From positions 25,783,554-25,847,553 of the forward strand of contig OX485803.1 of NCBI GenBank assembly GCA_950295325.1: 64,000 bases of DNA. The letters are read 5' to 3'. The notes beneath the pieces were generated by a model that had not been told where the DNA came from, searched no databases, and saw only the letters and a program-made list of their open reading frames with translations. Shown piece by piece: positions 23,285 through 32,100 of this stretch. This DNA is from Polytrichum commune (lineage: Eukaryota > Streptophyta > Polytrichopsida > Polytrichales > Polytrichaceae). A program made the position numbers and the translations under genes. How positions within the stretch are numbered: position 1 is the stretch's first letter; each line of letters starts with the position of its first letter.

Positions 23285-24249
23285 TACTGAGTTCACCATT
23301 CCTGTGTTGAAATCTGTGTGAAGAACGAAGTCCCTGAAGGAATGGGATTCGAAAGCGCATCTACGACCTCAAAATAGAAAGCAATTCATGTCTTGGTGTC
23401 CACTAGCTAGACTGTGCAAAGCTTCCATGCACTTGTACCTCCGATTCCCAAGCTCCGTCTCACTCACTCACTCACTCATGCACCTGCATCGGTCTCATCC
23501 CTAACAACAAATTTACCATCTTTGAGATTAGAAAGGCGCCCAGCATTTTCAACCTACCAAGAGAAGATTGTAGTAGTGTGTGAGGATAAAGTACAACCAG
23601 TTACTTTTCTCTCAGTCGTCGGATACAAGTGCATGCCAGCGGCTTGGTGAGCGGCAACTATGGAGTAGGCAATGTGCCTGATGTGGAGGCCAGTGACCGA
23701 CTTTCCCACATGGTTGTGGAGAATTATGTTGCACCTTTCGCTTCGCTCATGTCTGTTCAGTGTTTCACTGTTGTTGCACGGCGAGAAACAGCGTGTCTGC
23801 ATTGTGCTGGTTTGTACGTTTTACTGCTGTCGAATCGGGAGATTTACAACCCGTCTGCGAGTCTCTGTGCGGAGCATGTGTTGAATTTTCTTGGCGGTAC
23901 TCTTTGTGAGTTGGGTTGTGACTTAGAGTTTGGAGTTGGGATTTCAATTGTCTGTGGTGAGGCGTGCGTCGGGTTTTTTTTTCGGCGCCGGAGGATTGTG
24001 AGAGCTCGGTGCCAGGCAGCCAGGCACTGGAGTTGTAGAGGGTAAAATTTCCATGTTTGTTTTGTACTCTGCTAATAAACTGGTTGATATGAATCTGCTG
24101 ACGTGTGTTTTTGTGCTTTCTTTTTTTGGGTACTTCTGTTTTGGGAGGCCTTTAATTAATAGAATGCCCAAACACACAAAACCACCTGTTTTCCCAGTAA
24201 TCATAAGGTTTGTAATTTGAGCTGTTATGAGTGTTAAAGTATGTAGGTG
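23285..24249. other. Intergenic, possible transcribed region, no gene called
   Basis: A less AT-rich stretch than its surroundings, with overlapping open frames (for example 23629-24045 plus) that match no family I know. It could hold a non-coding transcript, but nothing in the sequence proves it. Confidence 0.35.
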
Positions 24250-24252
24250 TTA

Positions 24253-24500
24253 GAGCATCCCCACTAGACCGGGCACCGCCCCGGGCATAATTGCACCGGT
24301 GGCACCCCGGGCATAGTGTGGGTTTACCCGACATATTTTTGGAGCCCACTAGCTCGGGTACATGCCCTTCTTCGAGGCCGGCCCCCGCCCGGGATTACCC
24401 CCTTGCCCGAATCCATTAGCCTTGCCCGATGCCTTGCCCGGATACCGATTCCGTGCCCGATGCCTTGCCCGATCCCTTTCGGTTCTCCGCCCGGATACTA
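24253..24500. repeat. Subterminal TGCCCG/CGGGCA repeat cluster
   Basis: The GC-rich left end of the transposon contains three CCGGGCA motifs close to the tip, followed by five TGCCCG motifs and one GCCCGG motif between about 24400 and 24496. The right end (27880-28005) has further ACCCGA, TGCCCGA and CCCGGGCA motifs. Short subterminal repeats often bind element proteins. Whether the Myb/SANT-like ORF binds these is inference. Confidence 0.65.
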
Positions 24501-24544
24501 AAATACCTCGTTAATTTGAGACTTCCCCTTCTCTCAACTTGATA

Positions 24545-24780
24545 TATGGACCACAACAACATGGTCTATTGTTTGGATCTTCCTACATAAACCATATTGA
24601 TATGGGTTTAGGGTTTCCCCGCGAGGCAATGAAATAAAACAACATTGTAACACTAATATCACTACATTCGTTAATTTGGGCATTTTTCTTGTATCTAATT
24701 AATATATGGACCACTGCAACATGGTCTAATGTTTAGGGTTGTCCTACCTAAACCATCTGGATACGGGTTCATAATTAAAT
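24545..24780. repeat. Two tandem copies of ~145 bp inside the transposon
   Basis: ATATATGGACCAC followed by AACATGGTCTA, a CCTAC(A/C)TAAACCAT block and a ATGGGTTT/ACGGGTTC block occurs at about 24542 and again at about 24704. Non-coding. Confidence 0.65.
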
Positions 24781-25439
24781 GGGTGTGTGTAAGATTTGAA
24801 TTTACTAATCATCTTAGATCAATTTCGCTTATCTTAAAGATAGAGATATCATGATTGTAGACCTCCAACATTAAAACAAAACTCCACCCCCTATAGGTTA
24901 AGGGTTTAAAATCATCTTTGATGAAATGGTCTACACTACTTCGGAATCAATTAAATGGAAATTAGGGTCATCCGGAGTAATGTTTGGGTCGAACGGCTAC
25001 CAATGCTTTACCTTTTATCTTTATATTTTATCTTCTATTCATATTTTTATTTTTATACAAAGTTATTTCTATAATTTGATGGCTTTTATTTTTAATTTTT
25101 ATCTTTAATCTATTATTTATGTATTTATATTTATATAACTATTAAATGAAAAGAAATCATTACTATAATCTTAAAGCTTCGAATCGTCCATGACTATATC
25201 GAACGTCCACCAATTCTTTATCTTTTATCTTTTACTTTTATTTTTATCTATATTTTGACTTCTTTTGCACACAAAAGCTAAAGGTAGTATATAAGCCCTA
25301 GGGTATGCCTCTTCAACCCTAGGGTTTTTGCAAAGACCGCTATTTATGTAAAACATTTTACCTCTACCTATGTTTTTTGCAAAGACCGCTATTTATGTCT
25401 TTATTTTTTTTCTTTGTCTTGGCTCATTTATTCTGTGGG

Positions 25440-26350
25440 GATGGTTGAGATATACATAGCAGGTTGAGAGATACATAGCATCAGCTTAATTACATTGCAT
25501 CAGGTTGAGAGTGATTGTGTGAGTGATTATGTTAAAAGCAGGTTGAGAGATACATAGCATCAGGGCTTAATTACATTACATCAGGTTGAGAGTGATTGTG
25601 TGAGTGATTATGTTGAAAGCAGGTTGAGAGATACATAGCATCAGGGCTTAATTACATTGCATCAGGTTGAGAGTGGGTCCTAGTTTAGGCTGAGGGCTTT
25701 GTGTGGTTGAAGGTTGTTCATTTGCTTTAGGCTGTGTACTAATTTGCTTGCAAGTTGAGGCTTAACATGAAAGCATGTTGAGAGATACATAGCATCAAGG
25801 CTTAATTACATTGCATCAGGTTTAGAGTGATTGTGTAAGTAATTATGTTAAAAGCAGGTTGAAAGATACATAGCAGCATGGCTTAATTACATTGCATCAC
25901 GTTGAGAGTGGGTTTAGTTTAGGCTGAGGGCTTTGTGTGGTTGAAGGTTGTTCATTTGCTTTAGGATGTGTACTAATTTGTTTGCATGTTGAGGCTTAAA
26001 TTGAAAGTAGGTTGAGAGCTACATAGCATCAGGGCTTAATTACATTGCATCAGGTTGAGAGTGATTGTGTTTAGGCTGAGGGCTTAATTATATTGCAGGT
26101 TGAGAGTTAGTTTGCTTAAGTTTGAGGCTTTGTGTGATTGAAGGTTGAGGGTTTGGCTTTAGGTTGAGGGGTTAATTTCCTTGCAGGTTGAGGCTTAAAT
26201 TGAAAGCAGGTTGAGAGTTTATTAGTAACAGGTTGAGGTTACAATGCATCAGGTTGAGAGTTAGTTGTGTTTAGGCAGAGGGCTTTGTGTGATTGAATTA
26301 GGCAGAGAGGGCTTTGTGGATTGAGAGGGTATTGAATTAGGCAGAGAGTA
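25440..26350. repeat. GGTTGAGAG minisatellite with higher-order structure
   Basis: About 900 bp of direct repeats. A unit of about 80 bp (AGCAGGTTGAGAGATACATA, then GCTTAATTACATTGCATCAG, then GTTGAGAGTGATTGTG) starts at 25458, 25538 and 25618. Further on the array shifts to longer composite units containing GGCTGAGGGCTTTGTGTGG. It lies between the stop codon of the ORF1-like gene and the left end of the transposon, so it could form part of that gene's 3' UTR. Confidence 0.85.
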
Positions 26351-26457
26351 ATGCACATAAGTAGAGCAACATAGAATACACTCCAATGTGGACAAATTCA
26401 AATGATGTGTTTGAAATCATTGAGTTACAGTCCTAAGTGCAAAAGCTACTGACATTC

Positions 26458-27834
26458 CTAAATCCTACTACCTAAACCCTGCAACCATGAGGGTTGAGGT
26501 GTGTACGAATTGTGAGCAGAGGGTGTGTGAATTTGTTGAGAGGAAACATGCCTATTAGCGAATTCTTCTCGAATTCCAGAGGTCCAAAACTGGACATGAT
26601 TTGTATGCATATCATGAGGATCACAAGAGAGGCGTCGACGTTGTGATGGGGGGGGGTTAATTTCGAAGTCATATGTTTGAGAGTCGAGGATGATGGTCGA
26701 ATCTTCCTCACGATCCGAAGCTGATTGACCGAAGTCATTCCCAAATGCATTGAGATCAGCTACCCTCCTCCTGTCTCCAAACAAGTCAGAGGAATCATCC
26801 TCACAATCCAGCTCGGCACAATCATCAGCATCATCATCTTCATTCAAATCCCTAAACCTTGACCCTTGGTGAATTGTGTGTGTTGGTGCAGGTGCATCCC
26901 TAAACCCTAACCCCTGGTGTTGTGTTGGTGCAGGTGCAGGTGCAGGGGGAGGTGCAGGTGCAGGAGAAGTGTTGTTGGGGGAGGAGCAGACTCCAACGCG
27001 AGGAGGAGGAGGCACGTTGGAGGCAGCAACCTGGGCCTTGAGCTTTGCAAGCTCTTGGGTCCTGCGGAGATGGAGCCACTGTCTAGCAAGGTCACAGGTA
27101 ATGTTCTTATCCTCTAGTGTAAACAAACTAAATGTATTTTGCTGAGCAATTTGCTCAGCTTTCTTCAATGTAGCAGCAGCAAAGTTGATTGTAGCTTTTG
27201 CATTAGCACGCAAAGCTTGCTCCTTACCCTTACCATGTGCATGCTCTATTTTTGAAGACTTAGCACCCTGTGGCCTTGTCTGTGCAGGTGGCGATTCGGT
27301 GGAGGGGGCCTGGCCATTGGGGGAGAGCAGATCGCGACGATCAACAGGCAGCCCCTCTCTTGAGGGCGGATCTAACCCTTGACTCTTTCGCTTCCCCATA
27401 AATATTGCTGCAAACCTAGGATATGTCTTTAACAACAACCAGCAATGTTTTAGAACAAAAGGCTTCCCACATTTTTGCTTGTACAAGGTCATAGCATCTA
27501 ATACGAAATCATCCTCACTTTTCCCACTTTCATTCAAATCTCTCACTGATTGATAACAACCACAGAACTTGGCGACAGATTGCTTGATGTCGGACCATTT
27601 AGTCTCTAGAGACCTAGCAGGACGATCAGCTCCTCCCTTTGGTTTGTGCCTAGCATAGTGAGTTGCTACATTGATCCAAAAATGTGCATTCTTCTGCCCT
27701 ATCCCTCTCCTGGAGTCTGTCGAAGTATGCATAAAACTTCGGCAGCATTGTTCTTCCTCCTCCGGGCAGAAGTTCCTGCCCTTCCTGGTCCTCCCACCCG
27801 TTGCAGGTACATCCCCCCCCCCCCGTCCTGACAT
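26458..27834 (-). CDS. Harbinger ORF1-like Myb/SANT-domain protein
   Basis: An intronless 458-residue ORF. Residues about 18-115 form a Myb/SANT-like trihelix region: FCPEEEEQCCRSF, then FWINVATHY, then SLETKWSDIKQSVAKFCGCY. The family signature KPFVLKHCWLLLKTYPRF follows at about 132-149. This is the plant family often auto-annotated as glutathione S-transferase T3-like or NAM-associated, which corresponds to the DNA-binding ORF1 partner of PIF/Harbinger transposases. A basic linker (GKRKSQG), a Pro/Ala-rich low-complexity stretch (about 305-330) and an acidic segment (NEDDDADDCAELDCEDDSSD) follow. It lies inside a TTA-flanked transposon. The start codon directly precedes a 12-base G run, so the N-terminal frame depends on that count. 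Its role in transposition is inferred from family membership. Confidence 0.8.
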   Translation of the reverse strand: MSGRGGGDVPATGGRTRKGRNFCPEEEEQCCRSFMHTSTDSRRGIGQKNAHFWINVATHYARHKPKGGADRPARSLETKWSDIKQSVAKFCGCYQSVRDLNESGKSEDDFVLDAMTLYKQKCGKPFVLKHCWLLLKTYPRFAAIFMGKRKSQGLDPPSREGLPVDRRDLLSPNGQAPSTESPPAQTRPQGAKSSKIEHAHGKGKEQALRANAKATINFAAATLKKAEQIAQQNTFSLFTLEDKNITCDLARQWLHLRRTQELAKLKAQVAASNVPPPPRVGVCSSPNNTSPAPAPPPAPAPAPTQHQGLGFRDAPAPTHTIHQGSRFRDLNEDDDADDCAELDCEDDSSDLFGDRRRVADLNAFGNDFGQSASDREEDSTIILDSQTYDFEINPPPSQRRRLSCDPHDMHTNHVQFWTSGIREEFANRHVSSQQIHTPSAHNSYTPQPSWLQGLGSRI

Positions 27835-28165
27835 GGTGGAATAAGTCCAAGAAAAGGTAAACTACCGGATGGCGTTGGCGGGGCGAGCACGGTACCCGAG
27901 GCCAATATACCCGAAGAACTCCTCCCAAATGCCCGACCCAGCACCCTTTATGGCGTTAGCGTCGACTGGTGGACGTTGCAACTTGGCGTCCCGGGCACCG
28001 TAATTCCAGGAGTGCCGTTCAACCGCTTTATACCTCCACTGGTGGGGACGCTCTTACTTGGTTCATTTTTCATGTTCTCCAACTTGAAATTACTGATTAA
28101 ATTTACACAACAAACATCATGTTGCCTTGGGCAAATCTACGATGAAACATCTGTAAAATAAACAT

Positions 28166-28640
28166 AAACGGTCACCTATATTTGATTGGTGCTTGGTTAT
28201 GTGAGGATCAAAGAACAACCACCATAAAGAGACATGTTTGAAAGAGATTGGACTTTGTCTTCAAATTTTACTAAGTACTCCACACTAAACAGTGAACGCA
28301 ATTGGAAGGATCTATGTTTCCAGTCAAAGAATCAACAAGCCTGCACTTTCAATAGCCATAACTAAATCAGGTCGTGTCTGATTTTCAATCCACCTTTTGC
28401 TTATGTTTCATTGTAGAATTTCACTACAAAATCTGCAACTTCTGCACAGCCTGCAGGTACTATCTAAGGATTATCTTTCTGCCCATGCAACACTAGTTTT
28501 GTTGTGTAAATCTCATCAAGAGAAGTTGGAGAACATAGAAAACAAACCAGACTACACCTACATACCTTGCATATATGTACTGCACTCCAAGATGTGGAAA
28601 CCATACTTCCTGTGACATATGAAACCCAGGAGAAGGTTCA
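28166..28640. repeat. Dispersed repeat, family S, copy 3
   Basis: Begins 110 bp outside the transposon. It is colinear with 4080-4600 (CACCTATATTTGAT, AGACATGTTTG, TCTGATTTTCAATC, AGAAGTTGGAGAACAT). Non-coding. It may overlap the 3' flank of the threonine aspartase gene. Confidence 0.6.
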
Positions 28641-29128
28641 TTGTGATGCTAGATTTGCATTGATGTAGTGTGCAAGCAAACCTAGATGCCCTTTCGATTG
28701 TGCCATCTAGTGTGTATAACCCACATAAACTAATCCTGGAGACATGCTTTTCTCTCTACGTAGATGGAACAGTGTGAGCACTTTGCCTGTATTCGACATT
28801 ATGGTCAAACCCAGACAGCATTTAATAGCAGAGATCATGAATTACATAGTAGTGAGTAGACTGTAGTAATCCCGGTTTTCACAGGCCCTCAAACGTGATT
28901 CTAAACGGTGAAATTTACTCTTTGAAAGCAAATAATAGACCAAAGAACCCAAACATTACATAAAAGACCTCATCCAACATGGCATTTCTAGTCTGAAACG
29001 TGAAGGCTGGTGTATGAAATTGTTTCTTGAGGCCTACAGAATCTTGCTATTTGAGAGTCCCCTTCCTGTAAGAAGGTCGATTGCGTTCCAAAGAGGAGAT
29101 CGTTCAAAGGCAGATATAGTCTCTACTG
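28641..29128 (-). other. Downstream flank / probable 3' UTR of threonine aspartase gene
   Basis: No other gene is seen between the dispersed repeat and the stop codon at 29129-29131. The 3' UTR of the minus-strand gene presumably lies here. No polyadenylation signal was assigned with confidence. Confidence 0.4.
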
Positions 29129-32100
29129 TCATGTGCCCTCATTACTGTACAAATGCAATTCCATTTTTTCATCATGAGACAGAATGAAGTTTGCGGCCAA
29201 CATAGTGACCCTCCCACCAGCCTCTGCATGCTTGGGCTTTCTCAAAATCCTAGTCTGCAACCCACACATCACTTTCATTCTCAGTTAATAATAACATCTT
29301 GCCTACCCTATTCACTTTCATATACATGGAAGCAAATCCAGCAAATTCAATTTGACATCTCAGCTCCAATGCTTCAAACAACATGAATGGAAGATAAACT
29401 TGTATCACCTTTGGTTTGTCCATGGAGCTCCCAAAGTAGCCAACACCAAATGACGAGGAAGTGTATGCAGCAACCAATTCCACTGTTCGTAACTCTGATT
29501 TGTCAGCTCTCTTCTGTTGAGGCCATCATACAAATATAATAAGTTTTTGAAGTTCAAATTAGTATAATTCAGGTGGAATTCATGTGGCTGGCCGTTCCTA
29601 CTCCTATTCTCATGGTACTTCATCAAACAAAACAACCAATTATAATGTGCTCCAGCCAAAAGCTCCTGCCAGACCAATTCCATGCCCACACTTGGGAAGG
29701 ATTGCACAAATAGCTAATTCACAGGATTGTCCCATGATGCACCTCACAAGGTCATTAGTTGAAAACTACTTGCAAAGGCCACCCACTGCATTGAGCCCTT
29801 TGGCTATCTTGATCCAGCATAACACAATACATATTGAAGTAAGGCGCAGCATCATGCTGCCTGTATATGGAAGGAGTATCACAGAACCTCTGAGATACTG
29901 TTAATTGAGCTCTAGTACAATAATGGATGGAAACAAGACCTGCGATTCTGCTTGCAAAAATAGCACTCCTGCGTCATTTCTCCCTCCAAAGCCCCCAGTT
30001 TTGCCCAACATAGAGTGCAGCATCTCCTCACAAGCCCGTACTGGCCCTTCTTGCAAGCTGTACAGAAAAACTACAGATCAGCATGGAGCTTATGACAAAC
30101 CTGATCATAAGAATGCTTACATCCAGAAAGAGAGTTCCATCCAAAAGCACAGGTGGAACATACTTGAGAGCCAATGAAGAGCATTCATGTGCAGCAAGTC
30201 CTCGCATCATTTGCTCCCCAGCACCTGTGACAGTGCAGCCAACAGATGTGCCTGCCAATGTTTGCGAACTTGCCCAGCACCCACTTCCATAAGTTGCTGC
30301 TACTCCAATACGTCCTTTCACCTGGACAGTAATATTCGTAAAACAATACGCCCATCAATAATGATTCCTCTTATTGAAGAGTCCTCCATAGTAGGGTCTT
30401 CATCCCCAACATATCTATTGAAGTTCTTCGTGCCAAGACTCCTTGTGTGCTGGCCAAGTGGACATCATACAATCTTGAGTAGTCTAGTCAGCATAAAGAG
30501 CCTAGACATTGATCCATAGCAACCAACACCTCGCTTTTCTCCCTATTTACTATGTGCATCACCTACCATGTGCAACTCTTGAGCTACAAAATATAAGGAA
30601 AGTGCAGCTAGAAACCAGAGTGAGCTCCATGAGAAGCTTAAAGAAAAGCCAGTAATACCAAATATTCTGTAAACCTTAGCGAATTATCCACCAGCTACAG
30701 TCTTGTCATTATATGAGCTCATTTCTAAGGTGGAGAACTCTCTGGTTCATCAAGAAAATGCGAACAAACTGCAATCATTTGAGAGCTCCGAGCTTACCAA
30801 AACAAATGACTTATCCTGGTGCCCACCTACTTCACTGACTCTGCCACCTTCAATTAGTCAGACAGACCAGCTACCCAGAAGGTGCCCTTCAATCACTCTG
30901 CATTTATTGAACTGTCTAAGCTCACAGAAAATGTTACATACGAATGGATTACAAGGGATACTTCTTACCTTCATGGCAATCCCACCACTTGAAGCACCTG
31001 CAGCAATATTACCAGCTCTATCAACACAGACGGCCCCCACTGTGTCCAGTACCAGGTCCTCCCCATCTTCCTCATTGCTATTCACCTGCTTCTGCCGACT
31101 CTCAACATCTCCCCCCTCCTGCACTGGCCATTAAGCGTACTCAGGACAAGAATCTCTCGAAAAGACAATGAAGAACCAGAGAGAACAAAGGCCAAGCAGG
31201 CAGTATGAGAAAATGGGTGCCAGAACCTACTCTACATCATGCATCCATCACTAGTTGAATTCTCAATGGGCTACTCTAAGGCTGGGACAATACCAATTTA
31301 ACTGTGAGTTACAAACTGCTTCTAATTTTCAAAATTCAACATAGGTTAGTTCAGTGCCCAGAACTTCCTTTGACTATTTCATGAACCCAAAATTCCCAAA
31401 CCTTTATGAGTTTGTCACTTAGGCATTTCATCTAAGTAGGTGTTACAGGCTACCCATACACACTGCCAAAGCCATTAAACTCCACTTCCGTATTATCCAT
31501 GAACTTGTTGAAATTCACAACATGGATCTATCTCACTCACTCAGTTGAGCATCTGCTGAATTTGCCCGCTCAATAGTTGGAGTAGCCATGGATAACATGC
31601 GGTTATACTTTTCCCATTGTTGACGTGCCCTCTTGGTAACAAGCCACTGCATACATCCAAGTTTCAACTTGCATTCAATCTTACGAAGAGACAACCACCA
31701 AAAGAAGACATGCTTATGTAGTTGAATATTAAGTTACATCTTTCTTATCTCCATATTCCCACATATCAGAGAATGTTCTCAAGCACAATTCATCCTCCAT
31801 TTCCAACAAAGAGATTGGAATCAAATGAACATCTCCTTTTACCTTCTCAAGTTCCATGCCGCTTGTTGCAGTCATGAGGCCATGTTTAGATGCCCAATCA
31901 CGTGCTCCATCACCCACTAAGAAACTGTTGACACCACCAAGCCAACACCACAATCACTGCCATGAAATTTACAACCTCCTTATATACAGTATGTTCCTTA
32001 CATAAGATTGAGTTCAAGGTAGAGAAATGGAAAAAGGCATTAATGCTCACAGGTAAACCCTAATGCAAGAGCTCAGTGAATTCATTTCTTGGATGTGAAA

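Larger units (their letters stand above)
24253..28053 (-). mobile_element. PIF/Harbinger-type transposon carrying only an ORF1-like gene
   Basis: A 3801-bp element bounded by a 15-bp imperfect inverted repeat (GAGCATCCCCACTAG on the left, complement GAGCGTCCCCACCAG on the right). It is flanked by the 3-bp duplication TTA at 24250-24252 and 28054-28056. The TTA duplication and the GAGCATCYCCA-type tip are hallmarks of plant PIF/Harbinger elements. It contains one intronless minus-strand ORF (26458-27834), a minisatellite (25440-26350) and TGCCCG-rich ends. No DDE transposase is visible, so it is probably non-autonomous and depends on a transposase supplied elsewhere. Confidence 0.85.

Noticed and set aside
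23629..24045. 138-codon frame in a less AT-rich stretch
   Set aside because: No family motif recognised, and overlapping frames in other phases are equally long; left as possible transcribed sequence only.
26472..27145. Several frames overlapping the Harbinger ORF1-like gene
   Set aside because: Shadow frames of the 458-codon ORF, rich in Gly/Ala/Cys because of the opposite-strand Pro/Ala-rich segment.
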